Part shown: positions 44,397 to 56,290 of the stretch, piece by piece
Layout of the letters: each line of letters opens with the position of its first letter
How positions within the stretch are numbered: position 1 is the stretch's first letter
NCBI GenBank assembly: GCA_902526175.1
Contig: CABZJY010000001.1
Location: forward strand, 130,682 to 194,681
Length of the DNA stretch: 64,000 nt
DNA from: an uncultured Alphaproteobacteria bacterium
GTDB taxonomy: Bacteria; Pseudomonadota; Alphaproteobacteria; Methylaequorales; Methylaequoraceae
Direction: 5' to 3'
Position numbers and translations under genes: made by a program
Notes under the pieces: model-generated
What the model saw: the letters and a program-made list of their open reading frames with translations, nothing else
The model's database searches: none
Told to the model about the DNA's origin: nothing

Positions 44397-45252
44397 TAAT
44401 CTTTACACCTAAAAGATGGCATATTGCAAAAGAAAGATCCGCTCTGTTTAGTGTATAGAAGTGAAATTCTTTTATGCCTTCATTAAGAATTTGTTTACAT
44501 TGTTCTGTAGCGATTGATGCAGCCACTAATTTTCTAGTCTCTGGATCTTCATCTAATCCGTAAAACATTTTTTTTAACCATAAAGGAATTGAACAGTTCA
44601 TTGATTTGGCAAATTGAATAGTTTTGTTAAAATTAGAAATTGGTAAAATTCCTGGAATAATGGGTATTTGAATATTTTTTTTCTGAGCCATTTCAATAAA
44701 TTTAAGATATTTAGATGTGTCAAAAAAAAACTGTGTAATTGCTCTATTGGCCCCAAGATCAATTTTTTTTTTAAGAATATCAAATTCTTGTTCTATTGAT
44801 TTTGAATCAGGATGGCATTCAGGATATGCAGAAACTGTTATTTCAAAATCTCTTTTTTTCTTTAACACTTTGATTAAATCAGTTGCAAACCTCAAGTTTT
44901 GGTCTTGAAAAGATTTTTTTTTGGGGATATCTCCTCTCAATGCAACTATATGCTTAATTCCATCATCCCAGTATTTCTGAGCTATACTTTCTATTTCATT
45001 AACCGATGAACCCATGCATGTAAGGTGTGCTGCTGGTTCAATGTTAGTTTTATGTTTAATTTGCTTAACAAGTTTATGTGTTCTATCTCGAGTTGATCCA
45101 CCTGCTCCGTATGTTACGGATACAAACTGGGGGTTCAATGGTTCAAGTCTTCTTAAATTTTTCCACAAGGACTTCTCCGTAGTAGAGTCCTTTGGAGGGA
45201 AAAACTCAAAAGATACATTAACAATATTATCTACTTTACTATTTTTTAAAAT
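44389..45252 (-). CDS. metF: 5,10-methylenetetrahydrofolate reductase, probable AUU start
   Basis: MetF makes 5-methyl-THF, the methyl donor for the MetH halves that follow. The track starts at TTG 45168, which would drop VSFEFFPPKD, the conserved strand whose Glu is catalytic. The frame is open upstream to a TAA at 45267-45265 but contains no ATG, GTG or TTG before the motif. ATT at 45252, 7 nt after an AGG, gives MLKNSKVDNIVNVSFEFFPP and a normal 287 aa; ATA 45264 and ATT 45225 are alternatives. Other landmarks are FVSVTYGAGGSTRDRT, AHLTCMGSS and HIVALRGDIPKK. First gene of the minus-strand unit. Confidence 0.88.
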   Translation of the reverse strand: MLKNSKVDNIVNVSFEFFPPKDSTTEKSLWKNLRRLEPLNPQFVSVTYGAGGSTRDRTHKLVKQIKHKTNIEPAAHLTCMGSSVNEIESIAQKYWDDGIKHIVALRGDIPKKKSFQDQNLRFATDLIKVLKKKRDFEITVSAYPECHPDSKSIEQEFDILKKKIDLGANRAITQFFFDTSKYLKFIEMAQKKNIQIPIIPGILPISNFNKTIQFAKSMNCSIPLWLKKMFYGLDEDPETRKLVAASIATEQCKQILNEGIKEFHFYTLNRADLSFAICHLLGVKING

Positions 45253-45398
45253 TTTTAGACCTATTTAAATAATTTTTTTATATCAATTTATACAATCTTA
45301 GTTTATTTTTCTATATGAATGATTATTTTAGATATTAATAATTTATTTTAAAATTTTAAATTTTATGCTAAATTAGCATTTGTGTTAGATACTATATT

Positions 45399-46304
45399 AT
45401 GAAATATCTTTTTAATAAATACTATATATTGTTTTTTGGGTTAATTTTAACCATATCCGGCTGTACCACAAATAATCTAGCTGAAAATAGCAATAGCAAT
45501 GATCCTTTTGAGCAAACTAATAGAGATATATTTAAGTTTAATAACGGTGTAGATGATTATTTTTTTAAACCAGTGGCACGCGGCTGGAGAAAGTTACCTT
45601 CATTTCCTAGAGATAATTTGGCAAATTTAGCTGAAACAGCATACGCACCGTTAAGCCTCGCAAATGCAATGTTACAGTTTGATACGGAGGGAGCAAGCGT
45701 TATAATTAGAAGACTGCTAATTAACCTTACTTTTGGTATTGGAGGTATGTATGATGTCGCAAGTACTGAAGAATTTGGAAATATAGAAAAAAGAGAAGAG
45801 GATTTTGGTCAAACATTAGCTGTTTATGGTTTTTCTGATGGACCATATATAATGCTTCCTATATTTGGGCCATCAAACCTTAGAGATTCTTTTGGCAGAG
45901 TTGTTGATGCTGTATTTAATCCAATGACATTTGCATTTAGAATGCAAAATATTGGATTGGAAGGCAGATTAAGTCAACCAGTTGTTGCAGGGGTTGAGAA
46001 AAGAGAAACCTATTTAGATTATATGGAAGAAATAGAAGAAAGTTCTCTTGATTACTATGCAACAATAAAGAGTCTTTATATGCAGAAAAGAAAAAAAGAT
46101 ATTAAAAATGGAAAAGGTAGTATTGAGTCTAAAATTAATTATGAATTAGATGAAAACTGGGATGTGGGCTCTGATTCATTAATACAAAATCCTACTAAAG
46201 CATTTTTAGAACCAGAAATGGAGAAAAAAGTTGACTACATTGACGATCTTCCTTCATCTAATCACCCAAAATTTAACGAGGAAACCATTTATCTTACTAA
46301 CTAA
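45399..46304 (+). CDS. mlaA: Outer-membrane lipid-asymmetry lipoprotein MlaA
   Basis: MlaA removes phospholipids from the outer leaflet of the outer membrane and hands them to MlaC. A lipobox TISGC (Cys near 22) follows the signal peptide. DPFEQTNRDIFKFNNGVDDYFFKPVARGW is the VacJ/MlaA signature, followed by INLTFGIGGMYDVAS, DFGQTLAVYGFSDGPYIMLPIFGPSNLRDS. The charged C-terminal tail of about 90 residues is unconserved. mlaC follows after 2 nt; mlaD/E/F are not in the window. Confidence 0.94.
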   Translation: MKYLFNKYYILFFGLILTISGCTTNNLAENSNSNDPFEQTNRDIFKFNNGVDDYFFKPVARGWRKLPSFPRDNLANLAETAYAPLSLANAMLQFDTEGASVIIRRLLINLTFGIGGMYDVASTEEFGNIEKREEDFGQTLAVYGFSDGPYIMLPIFGPSNLRDSFGRVVDAVFNPMTFAFRMQNIGLEGRLSQPVVAGVEKRETYLDYMEEIEESSLDYYATIKSLYMQKRKKDIKNGKGSIESKINYELDENWDVGSDSLIQNPTKAFLEPEMEKKVDYIDDLPSSNHPKFNEETIYLTN

Positions 46305-46306
46305 AA

Positions 46307-46900
46307 ATGTTAAAAAAATCTTCTTTTTTTCTTATTTTTTTATTTCCCTTTTTTGTTTCATCCAAAGATCCATTAACCAGTAGTAGAATATTTATTGAAA
46401 ATTTGGGAAGTAAAGTTATTAAAACTGTTGCTGACAAAACCCTTGATGACAAAGTTAGGGAAAAAAACTTCAGAAAACTATACAATGAAGCTTTTGATAA
46501 CAAATATATATCAAAATTTGTTTTAGGGAGACACTGGAAAAAAATTGATGAAAAAACAAAAAAGATTTTTTTTACTTCGTTCAATGATTATCTAGTTATG
46601 GTTTATGCTCCAAAATTCAAAGGATGGAGTGGAACATTTAAAACCACAAAATCTTCCCAAATAAAAAAAAATTTATATCTTGTTGAAATGAAACTAATTA
46701 ATTCAAAAGATTCACCTTCTTTGAAACTTGATTGGAGAATGTACCTTAATTCTAAAAATGAATTTAAAATTTTAGATGTAAATATTGATGGTGTAAGTAT
46801 GCTTGTTACACAAAGGGCAGAATTTATTTCGGTAATTAAAAATAGTCCAGAAGGTGTGATGGGACTTATAAAAAAAATGAAAACAAAAACAAATTCTTAA
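46307..46900 (+). CDS. mlaC: Periplasmic phospholipid carrier MlaC
   Basis: A signal peptide (MLKKSSFFLIFLFPFFVSS) leads a 197-aa protein of the Ttg2D/MlaC fold. FRKLYNEAFDNKYISKFVLGRHWKKIDEKTKKIFF, VMVYAPKFKGWSG and LDWRMYLN, then ILDVNIDGVSMLVTQRAEF are family landmarks in order. It shuttles phospholipid between MlaA and the inner-membrane MlaFEDB complex. Two-gene operon with mlaA; tRNA on the opposite strand follows. Confidence 0.92.
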   Translation: MLKKSSFFLIFLFPFFVSSKDPLTSSRIFIENLGSKVIKTVADKTLDDKVREKNFRKLYNEAFDNKYISKFVLGRHWKKIDEKTKKIFFTSFNDYLVMVYAPKFKGWSGTFKTTKSSQIKKNLYLVEMKLINSKDSPSLKLDWRMYLNSKNEFKILDVNIDGVSMLVTQRAEFISVIKNSPEGVMGLIKKMKTKTNS

Positions 46901-46927
46901 TTTGTAAATTAGTTTGTAGACGATATT

Positions 46928-47004
46928 TGGTAGGCCCGGAGGGACTTGAACCCCCGACAACACCGTTATGAGCGGTGCGTTCTAACCAACTGAACTACGG
47001 GCCT
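46928..47004 (-). tRNA. tRNA with CAU anticodon (elongator tRNA-Met, or tRNA-Ile2)
   Basis: On the minus strand the acceptor AGGCCCG (47004-46998) pairs with CGGGCCT, then A and an encoded CCA (46930-46928). The anticodon stem CACCG/CGGTG encloses CTCATAA, so the anticodon is CAT. A1-T72 pairing rules out initiator tRNA. The 77-nt D-loop layout resembles elongator Met; lysidine-modified Ile2 cannot be excluded from sequence alone. Confidence 0.92.
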
Positions 47005-47089
47005 AGAGTTTTAAATCGAATACATGTAGATTTTACTGTTTACAAGAAAGTTTACAACAATAAATATTTTACCCCCTATTAATTTTAAC

Positions 47090-47518
47090 CTAGAGAACTT
47101 GACTATTAACTAAATGGTAAGTAAATCTTGAAAAAAAATAGGAACAATTTAGCCCCACAATAAACATTATAAAAACCCTAAGTGATTCTTCCAAGCTCTC
47201 TCCTATCCAATTTATAAATCTTTCAGATTTGGATACTTTAAGACAAACCTCAAGTAGCAATATAAATGAAAAAATAAAATTTATAACTTGAATACCCTGA
47301 GATCCTTTTAAAAAAAACATTAACATGCTAAATAAAATAAAAACGAAAGAGTATATAAAAAAGGGAAACAGGTAATGTCCTTTTTTAAACTTTGGTAAAA
47401 GCCTTATAATAAAGCTATCAATTTTAAATGCCTCAGCCACTAAGGATAGTACAGTAAGCAAGAGAAGGTGAAAGAATAAGCAAATAAAAATAGTTGTGAT
47501 GATTATATTAATTGTCAA
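47090..47518 (-). CDS. Hypothetical integral membrane protein (142 aa)
   Basis: Four hydrophobic helices (roughly 3-27, 48-68, 75-95 and 112-130) separated by short charged loops such as [19 protein letters not shown]. The start overlaps the rpoD stop by 11 nt, so it is probably translated from the rpoD message. No family recognised. The layout suggests a small membrane protein, not an enzyme. Confidence 0.6.
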   Translation of the reverse strand: MTINIIITTIFICLFFHLLLLTVLSLVAEAFKIDSFIIRLLPKFKKGHYLFPFFIYSFVFILFSMLMFFLKGSQGIQVINFIFSFILLLEVCLKVSKSERFINWIGESLEESLRVFIMFIVGLNCSYFFSRFTYHLVNSQVL

Positions 47519-49427
47519 GAAAGCTTCTTAGTTTTCTGGATCGACTTGGATGCTTAAGTTTTCTTAGGCCCTTAGCTTCAATTTGGCGTATCCTTTCTCT
47601 TGTTACAGAAAATTGTTGTCCTACTTCTTCTAAAGTATGATCAGTATTCATACCAATTCCAAAACGCATTCTTAAAACTCTTTCTTCTCTTGGCGTTAAA
47701 GTGGATAAAACGTTAGTAGTAGCTTCTCTAAGATTATTCTGAATAGCTGCATCAAGAGGTAGTTTGGTTTGTTTGTCTTCAATAAAATCACCAAGATGAC
47801 TGTCATCTTCATCACCTACAGGCGTTTCCAAACTAATAGGCTCTTTAGCAATTTTAAGGACTTTTCGCACCTTGTCCAATGGCATTCCTAATCTTTTTGC
47901 TAGTTCTTCTGGCTGAGGCTCAATACCATTTTCATTTAGTAATTGTCTAGATACCCTTACTAATTTACTGATCGTTTCAATCATATGAACTGGTATTCTT
48001 ATCGTCCTTGCTTGATCAGCAATTGACCTGGTAATAGCCTGTCTGATCCACCAAGTTGCATATGTAGAAAATTTGTACCCTCTCCTGTACTCAAATTTAT
48101 CTACAGCTTTCATTAAACCAATATTACCTTCTTGGATTAAATCAAGAAATTGGAGACCTCTATTAGTATATTTCTTCGCAATTGATATAACGAGTCTAAG
48201 GTTTGCCTCAATCATTTCCTTTTTTGCTTTATTAGACTGATTAACTCCATTCTTCACTTTTTGAGATGATTGAGTTATTTCTTCAAGTGTCATTGAAGTT
48301 TTTTCAGTAATCTCATGAAGTGCATCGAAAATTTCTAGAACTTCTTTAGATTTAGAAAATTTAACCCAACTAGTTTTTTTTCTTCTTGATAAATTTTTTA
48401 ACCATGACTTATTTAAAACATTAGAATTATACTCTTCATAAAACTCTGATTCGGAAATTTTCTTTTTTTTCGCAATATTAAAAATTTTACTCTCTAAAAT
48501 CTTTATATTTCTGCCACAATCGTATAATTCTTCAACTATATCATCTATTCTACTTTGATTGATAAATAAAGATTTTACAATTTCTGAGATTTCGAATTTT
48601 AACTTTTCAAATTTCTTAGTTTTTTTTTCTTCGATATTCTTGTTAATATATTTGTGATGCAAATTTTCAATTTGTATTTTTTTAAGTTCTTTATATTTTC
48701 TCGAGAACTTTTTTAATTTGTCTAATAGAATTGGTTTTAAGTTCTCTTCCTTTTCTAATATAGAAAGTTCATTAATATCATCAGATTCAAAATCTGTATT
48801 CTCTTCATTTTCGTCTTCGGATTCGTTATCTTCTTGATAAATATCCTCCTGGTTTTGTTCATCTTGCTCAAATAATTCATCCTTCTCTCCAGAGATAGAT
48901 CTATAGGTTGCATCCAAATCGATTAAATCACGAAGAGGTTTTTCACCTTTTGAATAAATATTAAAAAATTCATCAATATATTTCATTGATAGAAAACAGC
49001 TTGAAAAGGAATTAATGGTTTGTTTCTTTCCTTCTTCAATCCTTTTTGCAATATCAATTTCACCTTGTCTTGAAAGAAGGTCGACATTACCCATTTCTTT
49101 TAGGTACATTCGTACTGGATCATCTGTTTTTCCAGTGTCTTCGTCTTTACTATCAATAATATCTTGCCTATCTTCATCCTCTCTACTTTCTTCATTTTCA
49201 TAAATTTGAATACCCATAGAGGTTATTTTAGATTGGAATTCCTCAATACTGTCTGAAGATTCATGGGCCAACTCACTCTCGATTTCTGATAGATTTATGT
49301 AACCTAACTTTTTAGCTTTTAAAATAAGTTTTTGCTTCAAGTCATTTGTTTGGTCTATTATTGGGGCCTCTTGTTTGATGGAGGGAGATTCTGAATTCTT
49401 CTCGTCTGTTTTAGTGTTCTTTGTCAT
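47508..49427 (-). CDS. rpoD: Primary sigma factor RpoD (sigma-70)
   Basis: The housekeeping sigma factor directing promoter recognition. An N-terminal region 1.1 with acidic low-complexity stretch leads to region 1.2 ([31 protein letters not shown]), region 2 ([61 protein letters not shown]), region 3, and region 4 ([39 protein letters not shown]). 639 aa. Located 89 nt behind dnaG, the dnaG-rpoD pairing being conserved in proteobacteria. The TTGAAT/TACTAT and TTGATT/TATAAA promoters noted here match its expected specificity. Confidence 0.97.
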   Translation of the reverse strand: MTKNTKTDEKNSESPSIKQEAPIIDQTNDLKQKLILKAKKLGYINLSEIESELAHESSDSIEEFQSKITSMGIQIYENEESREDEDRQDIIDSKDEDTGKTDDPVRMYLKEMGNVDLLSRQGEIDIAKRIEEGKKQTINSFSSCFLSMKYIDEFFNIYSKGEKPLRDLIDLDATYRSISGEKDELFEQDEQNQEDIYQEDNESEDENEENTDFESDDINELSILEKEENLKPILLDKLKKFSRKYKELKKIQIENLHHKYINKNIEEKKTKKFEKLKFEISEIVKSLFINQSRIDDIVEELYDCGRNIKILESKIFNIAKKKKISESEFYEEYNSNVLNKSWLKNLSRRKKTSWVKFSKSKEVLEIFDALHEITEKTSMTLEEITQSSQKVKNGVNQSNKAKKEMIEANLRLVISIAKKYTNRGLQFLDLIQEGNIGLMKAVDKFEYRRGYKFSTYATWWIRQAITRSIADQARTIRIPVHMIETISKLVRVSRQLLNENGIEPQPEELAKRLGMPLDKVRKVLKIAKEPISLETPVGDEDDSHLGDFIEDKQTKLPLDAAIQNNLREATTNVLSTLTPREERVLRMRFGIGMNTDHTLEEVGQQFSVTRERIRQIEAKGLRKLKHPSRSRKLRSFLDN

Positions 49428-49516
49428 ATTTAATAAATAGGTTAGATTGCTTGAAAAACAATGATTCTGAAATATAATTCTGTTACATGAACTTATGATG
49501 AATATTAAAAAAAAGT

Positions 49517-51262
49517 CTATTTGCTTTTTATTTTATTAATTTCTTTAGATAGATTTTCATATTTTTTAATATATTCTTCAGAATTTTCACTTTCTTTGCT
49601 TTGTAGTATTTCTTTCTTTAGTTTTTCTCGTTCATTTAAAAGCATTGGCAGTCTTAGATTTAGTATAATATCTCTTAAAAATAATTTTTTGTTCTCATAA
49701 TCTAAGTGTTTAAAATGCGTATTTTTTACATAGTTAAATTTTTTCCACTCTGATTCATTTAACTTTTCTTTAATTTGATCAATATCCTTTGAATTAGAAA
49801 AGTAAAAACTTAAAATATCAGATTTATTTTTATTAAGAGTGGGGTCATTGAACATAATTGCATCGATTTGTTCAATAAAATCTGTTGACAATTCTTTTTC
49901 AAAAATTAAAAAACTTAAAACAATATATTCATTTATATTTTTAAATTTCTCAAAACTTTCTTTGTTATCAGATTTTTTTAAAGATTTTTTGCTGATTATC
50001 TTTCTTTTATTCCAAAAATAATCATTCCTTTTGGAGATTAAATATTTATAGTATTCCTGAGATAGATTTGAATCATTAATTGAGGAGGTAATTTTTTTAA
50101 TTCTGCTCTCAATTAATGCACTATATTCAGGTGTTATATTATCAGTTTCATCTAAAATATTGCTCCAAATTAAATCAGATAAATTTAAAGATTGGTTAGA
50201 GTAATTGTAAAATTCCTCCTTACTATTTTTCTGAATAAAACTATCAGGGTCGTCTCCATCAGGTAGAGTCATAAACTTCATAGTTTTTCCAGGTTTCAAA
50301 AATTTTAAAATCTTTAATGATAATTGATTCATAGCCCTAAGCCCTGCATTATCTCCGTCATAACACATAATTGGATTATTAGTGTAACTCCAAATTTTTT
50401 CAATCTGAGTTTGTGATAAACTTGTACCGAGTGTTGCAACTGAATTATCTACTTTTTTTGAATATAGAGAAATAACATCAAGATACCCCTCAACTAAAAA
50501 GAGGTTATTTCTATTTTTTATTGATTCTTTATTTTGCCATAACCCATAGATGTTGTCACTTTTCTTAAAAAGAATACTTTCAGGTGAATTGATGTATTTT
50601 ATCTTAGAATTAACTATTGTCCTCCCCCCAAATCCCACAACTTTACCTAGCATATTATAAATAGGAAAAGTTATTCTATTTTGAAACCTCAAGAAAAGTC
50701 GTTTATCTTCATTTGACTCAATGATAAGTCCAGCCTCTTTGATATCATTTTCAGAGAAACCTTTTAGATTCAAAATTTTATTAAAATTTCCCAGATCTTG
50801 GTTACATAATCCAATATTAAATTTTTTTATAGAAGAATGATCAATTCCTCTTTTTTTCAAATAATTTCTGGCAAAACTATTATTTTCTAAGTTAGCTTTG
50901 AAAACTTGATTGATATTGGCTAGTAAATTGTAAAGGTTTGTAATCTTACCAATTTCTTTGCTAGAGACTGTTTTTAATTCTATTCCTAAATAATCTGCAA
51001 TTATCTTAAGCGCTTCTTGAAAAGAAATATTTTTATATTTTTTTAAAAATGTAAATACATTACCTCCAACACCACAACCAAAACAGTAAAACAAACCCTT
51101 TTCGTTGCTTACAGAAAATGAAGGTGTTTTTTCATTATGAAATGGACATTTACCTACAAAAGAATTGCCTCTTTTCTCTAGTGAAATGAAATTTGAAAGA
51201 TAATCTGAAAGATTAATTTTATTTTTGAATTGTTGTAATATATCCTCAGCTGAATTTTTCAT
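49517..51262 (-). CDS. dnaG: DNA primase DnaG
   Basis: DnaG makes RNA primers for replication. The CHC2 zinc finger uses C39, H42, C60 and C63 ([24 protein letters not shown]). The catalytic core has VVGFGGRTI and the TOPRIM motif [13 protein letters not shown], with [12 protein letters not shown] and DGDDPDSFI further on. The C-terminal helicase-binding part is poorly conserved and the chain (581 aa) is a little short. The start overlaps the yqeY stop by a single base. Confidence 0.96.
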   Translation of the reverse strand: MKNSAEDILQQFKNKINLSDYLSNFISLEKRGNSFVGKCPFHNEKTPSFSVSNEKGLFYCFGCGVGGNVFTFLKKYKNISFQEALKIIADYLGIELKTVSSKEIGKITNLYNLLANINQVFKANLENNSFARNYLKKRGIDHSSIKKFNIGLCNQDLGNFNKILNLKGFSENDIKEAGLIIESNEDKRLFLRFQNRITFPIYNMLGKVVGFGGRTIVNSKIKYINSPESILFKKSDNIYGLWQNKESIKNRNNLFLVEGYLDVISLYSKKVDNSVATLGTSLSQTQIEKIWSYTNNPIMCYDGDNAGLRAMNQLSLKILKFLKPGKTMKFMTLPDGDDPDSFIQKNSKEEFYNYSNQSLNLSDLIWSNILDETDNITPEYSALIESRIKKITSSINDSNLSQEYYKYLISKRNDYFWNKRKIISKKSLKKSDNKESFEKFKNINEYIVLSFLIFEKELSTDFIEQIDAIMFNDPTLNKNKSDILSFYFSNSKDIDQIKEKLNESEWKKFNYVKNTHFKHLDYENKKLFLRDIILNLRLPMLLNEREKLKKEILQSKESENSEEYIKKYENLSKEINKIKSK

Positions 51263-51723
51263 CAGCTAAGTATTTTTTTTCCAAAATCTGCAGCTTTTTT
51301 CATATCAAATTGTCCAGGGTATCTTTCCTTAACAAGTTGCATGAGTTTACCCAAGTCTTTAATTGATTCAGCTTGTACTTCCTCTACTAATTCTTGAATA
51401 ATTTTTTTTATGTCTTCATCATTCATTTGTGTAGGTAAAAATTGACTAATAATCTTAATTTCACTTTCTTCTCTTTGACTTAACTCAACCCTCCCAGCAT
51501 CATCGTAAATTTTTTTACTGTCTTTTCTTTGTTTAATCATACTTTGAAATAAATTGAAAATCTCAGAATCAGGCGTATCGCCCTCCTTTTTTTTGGTTCT
51601 ATTTTCTATATCTCTATCTTTTAATGCAGCTATAATCAGTCTAATAGTAGCAACCGCAATCTCATCTTTATTTTTAATACCATTTTCTAAAGCACTTTTG
51701 AGCTTTTGTCTTAAATCAACCAT
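51262..51723 (-). CDS. yqeY: GatB/YqeY-domain protein
   Basis: A 153-aa protein consisting of the tRNA-binding tail domain of GatB: LRQKLKSALENGIKNKDEIAVATIRLIIAALKD at the start and VEEVQAESIKDLGKLMQLVKERYPGQFDMKKAADF at the end. The function is not established; it may bind tRNA or act in transamidation-related processes. It sits upstream of dnaG-rpoD and diverges from carA across a 115-nt gap in which a TATAAT at 51810-51815 could serve carA. Confidence 0.93.
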   Translation of the reverse strand: MVDLRQKLKSALENGIKNKDEIAVATIRLIIAALKDRDIENRTKKKEGDTPDSEIFNLFQSMIKQRKDSKKIYDDAGRVELSQREESEIKIISQFLPTQMNDEDIKKIIQELVEEVQAESIKDLGKLMQLVKERYPGQFDMKKAADFGKKILS

Positions 51724-51838
51724 ATTTTTTCAATGTTAAAAATAGATAACTGACATAAAACTATTTATAAATCAAGTTTAAATAAATAGAATTACTTTCT
51801 TGAATTTTCTATAATCCAGAGTGTATATTAAAAATTAA

Positions 51839-53008
51839 ATGAATAAACCTAAACTTTTGTCATCTCCCAAAAAAAGTATTTTACTTCTAGAAAATGGAGA
51901 ATTTTATTATGGTTCTGGAGTTGGAGCATATGGAACAACAATAGGAGAAATTTGTTTCAATACATCTATAACAGGTTATCAAGAAATAATGACCGATCCC
52001 TCCTACAAAGGGCAAATAATTACTTTCACCTTTCCTCATATTGGAATAACAGGTGTTAATAGAAATGATTATGAAAGTGATAAAATTTTTGCTTCTGGTT
52101 GTATAGTTAATAATCCCTTTTCAATAACATCAAATTTTAGATCTGAGAATAGTTTTGACAATTGGTTAAAAACCCATAACAAAATATGTATTACAGGTAT
52201 TGATACAAGAGAACTTACACAAAAAATTAGAGATAATGGATATTTTAAAGTTTTAATTTCTACAAATATCGAGGGTAAATATTGTGTAAAAAAACTCATG
52301 TCAGAACTAGAGGATCATCCAAGTTTAGAATCAAATGATATGGCAACAGATATATCAACAAAAACTATTTTTGAATGGTCAAATGGGAAAAAAAAAAAAA
52401 TTGATGGTAATTTTTCAAATTTAAAAAAATCCAAATTTATTGCAGTTTTAGATTTTGGTATAAAAGCAAATATCTTAAATTTACTTGAACTTACTGGTTA
52501 TCAAGTAATTGTTTTCCCAGTTTCTTACAAATCTGAAAATATAGTGAAACTTAAACCCTGTGGTATTTTTTTATCAAATGGCCCTGGTGATCCAAAGTCT
52601 ACGTATTACAGGAATAAAAGTAATCTTGATTTTTTATTTGGAAAAAAAATCCCTATTTTTGGTATTTGTCTGGGTCATCAGATTTTGGCTCTCGCGCATA
52701 ATGCAATCACAGAAAAAATGCATCACGGACACAGAGGAGCAAATCATCCAATTAAAAATCTTTTAAATCAAAATGTAGAAATAACTGTTCAAAATCATGG
52801 TTTTGTTGTTTCTAGAACAGGAATTCCAGATAATATTGAAATTACCCATAAATCACTTTTTGACAACACTATTGCAGGACTAAGAATAAAAAATAAGCCG
52901 TTTTTTTCTGTACAGTATCACCCTGAAGCATCGCCAGGTCCAAGAGATAGTAGATATTTATTCAAACAATTCAGAAAAGAAATAGATAAATATGCCAAGA
53001 AGAACTAA
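51839..53008 (+). CDS. carA: Carbamoyl-phosphate synthase small (glutaminase) subunit
   Basis: CarA hydrolyses glutamine and channels ammonia to CarB for pyrimidine and arginine synthesis. N-terminal landmarks are [23 protein letters not shown]; the class-I glutamine amidotransferase domain has [12 protein letters not shown] (nucleophile Cys), VQNHGFVV, and [13 protein letters not shown] with the His-Glu pair. 389 aa. carB starts 17 nt inside its end. Confidence 0.97.
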   Translation: MNKPKLLSSPKKSILLLENGEFYYGSGVGAYGTTIGEICFNTSITGYQEIMTDPSYKGQIITFTFPHIGITGVNRNDYESDKIFASGCIVNNPFSITSNFRSENSFDNWLKTHNKICITGIDTRELTQKIRDNGYFKVLISTNIEGKYCVKKLMSELEDHPSLESNDMATDISTKTIFEWSNGKKKKIDGNFSNLKKSKFIAVLDFGIKANILNLLELTGYQVIVFPVSYKSENIVKLKPCGIFLSNGPGDPKSTYYRNKSNLDFLFGKKIPIFGICLGHQILALAHNAITEKMHHGHRGANHPIKNLLNQNVEITVQNHGFVVSRTGIPDNIEITHKSLFDNTIAGLRIKNKPFFSVQYHPEASPGPRDSRYLFKQFRKEIDKYAKKN

Positions 53009-56000
53009 TTTGAAATCAATAATGATTATTGGAGCTGGTCCTATAGTAATTGGCCAAGCTTGTGAATTTGATTATTCTGGTACACAAGCTTGTAAAGCAT
53101 TAAAGGAAGAGGGTTTTAGAGTAATTTTAGTAAATTCTAATCCTGCTACAATTATGACCGATCCAGATATGGCAGATTCAACGTATATTGAACCACTTAC
53201 TGTAGAACATCTAGAGCCCATAATAAAAAGAGAGAAACCAGATGCCCTTTTATCAACAATGGGGGGACAAACAGCACTAAATATTTCAATTGAATTAGAA
53301 AAAAAAAAAATTTTAAAAAAATATGGTGTTGAATTAATTGGAGCATCTAGGAAGGTGATTGAAAAGGCTGAAGATAGAAATATTTTCAAAAAAGCAATGA
53401 AAAAAATTGGTTTGTCAACAGCCATTGGTTTTACTGTAAATTCGATCTCTGAGGGTAGGAAAGCAATAAAAAGTGTTGGCTACCCTGCAATTCTTCGTCC
53501 CTCTTTTACACTTGGTGGAACAGGAGGAGGTGTAGTCAATAATGAAAAAGAATTTATATCTACATTAAAGAAAGGATTATCAAATTCTCCTATCAATGAG
53601 GTTTTAATTGAAGAATCAGTTTTGGGTTGGAAAGAGTACGAAATGGAAGTTGTTAGAGATAAAAATGATAACTGCATAATAATTTGTTCTATAGAAAATA
53701 TTGATCCAATGGGGGTTCACACTGGTGATTCAATGACAGTTGCTCCAGCATTAACACTAACAGATAAAGAATTACAAGAAATGAGAACTGAATCAATAAT
53801 GATTCTTAGAGAAATTGGAGTTGAAACTGGTGGTTCCAATGTACAATTTGCTGTGAATCCTAAAAACGGAAAAAGAATTGTAATTGAAATGAATCCCAGG
53901 GTTTCTAGATCCTCTGCCTTAGCATCCAAAGCCACTGGATTTCCTATTGCAAGAATAGCAACAAAGCTTGCGATTGGTTACTCATTAGATGAACTTAGGA
54001 ATGAGATAACCAAAATAACTCCAGCTTCTTTTGAACCCACTATTGATTATATTGTAACTAAAATACCAAGATTCACATTTGAAAAATTTAGTCGTACTGA
54101 AGCAATTCTTGGAACTGCTATGAAATCAATTGGAGAGTGCATGTCAATCGGAAGGAGTTTTAAAGAATCTTTTCAAAAAGCTTTGAGGAGCCTAGAGATT
54201 GGTATCACAGGATTAGAAGTTCCTAACGAAATTCAGGTTAAAAAAAAATCAGAATTATTAAAGCTTCTTGAAAAAAGACTTCCATACAAATTTTTATTGA
54301 TAGCTGAGTGCCTAAGAAGGGGCATATCAATAAAAAAAATATGTCAAATCACAAAGTATGATTTGTGGTTTGTTAATCAAATATTTGAACTAATTTCCAT
54401 CGAGGAAAAAATTAGAGGTAAAAAAATTAATAAATTAGAGTACAGAAATTTAAAAAGCGATGGTTTCTCTGATAAAAGAATTTTACAACTTTCATCATTA
54501 TCACAAAAACAACTGACAAATCTTAGAATACAATCTAAAGTAAGGCCCTCTTTTAGAAGTGTTGACACATGTGCTGGAGAATTTCCTGCAAAAACACCGT
54601 ACATGTACTCTTCATATGTAAATTCACATAATTGTAACAGATTTGAAAAAGAAATTGATATTTCAACCAAAAAAAAAGTTGTCATAATTGGTGGTGGTCC
54701 AAATAGAATAGGTCAGGGAATTGAGTTTGATTATTGTTGCGTTCATGCTTCCTTTGCTTTGAAAGAGTTAGGAATTGAATCAATTATGATAAACTGTAAC
54801 CCTGAAACAGTCTCAACTGATTTTGATATATCTGATAGATTGTATTTTGAACCACTTGATGAAGAGTCAGTTCTTGAAATTTGTATTGCAGAGAGAGAAA
54901 AAGGCACACTTCTTGGAGTCATTGTTCAATTAGGTGGTCAAACGCCCTTAAAATTAGCTAAATTTCTAAATCAAAAAGGTATCAAAATTTTAGGAACCTC
55001 ATTTGATTCAATTGATCTAGCGGAGGATCGAGATCGTTTTAAAAAATTAATCAGTAACTTAAAATTAAATCAACCACATAATGCAATTGCAAATAACTTT
55101 TTAGAAGCCAAAAAACATATTAAAATAATTGGTTTTCCTGTTGTAGTTCGACCTTCTTATGTACTTGGAGGCAGAGCGATGCAGATAATATATGATTCTA
55201 ATGAACTTGAGAAATACTTTCAAAAAGAAAAGAACCATGTTAAGTCGATACTTATTGATAAGTTTCTAAACGATGCAAAAGAAATTGATGTTGATGCAAT
55301 TAGTGATGGAAAAGAAACCTTTATTGCTGGAATCTTGGAGCATATTGAAGAGGCTGGAATTCACTCTGGTGATTCAGCATGTTCATTACCTCCACAAACC
55401 CTAAGTAAAAAAAATATCTCATTCATAGAAGAAATTACTTGCAAAATAGCAAAAAAACTTAAAATCATTGGGTATATTAATATACAGTTTGCAATCAAAG
55501 ATAATCAAATCTACTTAATTGAGGTAAATCCCAGAGCAAGTAGAACAATACCATTTATTGCAAAATCAATAGGAGTTCCAATTGCAAAAATTGCAACAAA
55601 AATAATTCTTGGGCATGAAATAAGAGAGCTTAATTTAAAAACCAAGACCGCTAATTACGTCAGTGTAAAAGAATCAGTATTTCCATTTGATAAATTTCCT
55701 GGTGAGGATATCGTTTTAGGCCCTGAAATGAAATCTACAGGAGAAGTGATGGGAATAGATCAAAATTTTCCTCTGGCTTTTGTTAAATCTCAAATTTCTT
55801 CAGGTAATAATCTTCCAGAAAAAGGTACAGTTTTTCTTTCAGTTAAAGATGAAGATAAGGAAAATATTATTTTAATGTCACAAATACTACAAAAACTCAA
55901 CTTTAAATTAATCGGCACAAACGGAACGGCAGAGTTTCTTAATAAATTTTCAGTTAATATTGATAGAGTTAATAAGGTTGCTGAAGGGCCACCCCACATT

Positions 56001-56219
56001 GTCGACAAAATAGAAGGTAATGAAATACAACTTATTATTAATACAACGCAGGATTCTCAATCACTTAAAGATAGCCATTCAATCCGAAGCGCAGCAGTAA
56101 GGTTTAAAATACCTTATTTTACTACAATTTCAGCAGCAAAATTAGCAATAACTGGAATTGGAGTAATAAAAGGTAAAAAAACTGCTGTGAAATCTTTACA
56201 AGAATATTATAAGAATTAA
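52992..56219 (+). CDS. carB: Carbamoyl-phosphate synthase large subunit
   Basis: CarB forms carbamoyl phosphate from bicarbonate, ammonia and two ATP. Two homologous ATP-grasp halves are complete: [23 protein letters not shown] and [21 protein letters not shown] open them, [16 protein letters not shown] and [16 protein letters not shown] are the ATP loops, and [19 protein letters not shown] and [19 protein letters not shown] close them. The allosteric MGS-like domain occupies the last 150 residues. 1075 aa, full length. Translationally coupled to carA. Confidence 0.97.
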   Translation: MPRRTNLKSIMIIGAGPIVIGQACEFDYSGTQACKALKEEGFRVILVNSNPATIMTDPDMADSTYIEPLTVEHLEPIIKREKPDALLSTMGGQTALNISIELEKKKILKKYGVELIGASRKVIEKAEDRNIFKKAMKKIGLSTAIGFTVNSISEGRKAIKSVGYPAILRPSFTLGGTGGGVVNNEKEFISTLKKGLSNSPINEVLIEESVLGWKEYEMEVVRDKNDNCIIICSIENIDPMGVHTGDSMTVAPALTLTDKELQEMRTESIMILREIGVETGGSNVQFAVNPKNGKRIVIEMNPRVSRSSALASKATGFPIARIATKLAIGYSLDELRNEITKITPASFEPTIDYIVTKIPRFTFEKFSRTEAILGTAMKSIGECMSIGRSFKESFQKALRSLEIGITGLEVPNEIQVKKKSELLKLLEKRLPYKFLLIAECLRRGISIKKICQITKYDLWFVNQIFELISIEEKIRGKKINKLEYRNLKSDGFSDKRILQLSSLSQKQLTNLRIQSKVRPSFRSVDTCAGEFPAKTPYMYSSYVNSHNCNRFEKEIDISTKKKVVIIGGGPNRIGQGIEFDYCCVHASFALKELGIESIMINCNPETVSTDFDISDRLYFEPLDEESVLEICIAEREKGTLLGVIVQLGGQTPLKLAKFLNQKGIKILGTSFDSIDLAEDRDRFKKLISNLKLNQPHNAIANNFLEAKKHIKIIGFPVVVRPSYVLGGRAMQIIYDSNELEKYFQKEKNHVKSILIDKFLNDAKEIDVDAISDGKETFIAGILEHIEEAGIHSGDSACSLPPQTLSKKNISFIEEITCKIAKKLKIIGYINIQFAIKDNQIYLIEVNPRASRTIPFIAKSIGVPIAKIATKIILGHEIRELNLKTKTANYVSVKESVFPFDKFPGEDIVLGPEMKSTGEVMGIDQNFPLAFVKSQISSGNNLPEKGTVFLSVKDEDKENIILMSQILQKLNFKLIGTNGTAEFLNKFSVNIDRVNKVAEGPPHIVDKIEGNEIQLIINTTQDSQSLKDSHSIRSAAVRFKIPYFTTISAAKLAITGIGVIKGKKTAVKSLQEYYKN

Positions 56220-56290
56220 TTCTAACTGATCTATTTTTAGGCGTAGAAAAAAAAAAAAAAAATTATATAATATCCCTCTAGGATAGTTAT

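Noticed and set aside
45014-45268. 84-aa ORF on + opposite metF
   Set aside because: It is antisense to the conserved MetF N-terminal region, has no family features and arises from the low stop frequency opposite a real gene.
45365-45379. ATGCTA/TAGCAT palindrome upstream of mlaA as SAM riboswitch or operator
   Set aside because: Only a 6-bp stem with a 3-nt loop; no conserved SAM riboswitch core was found between metF and mlaA.
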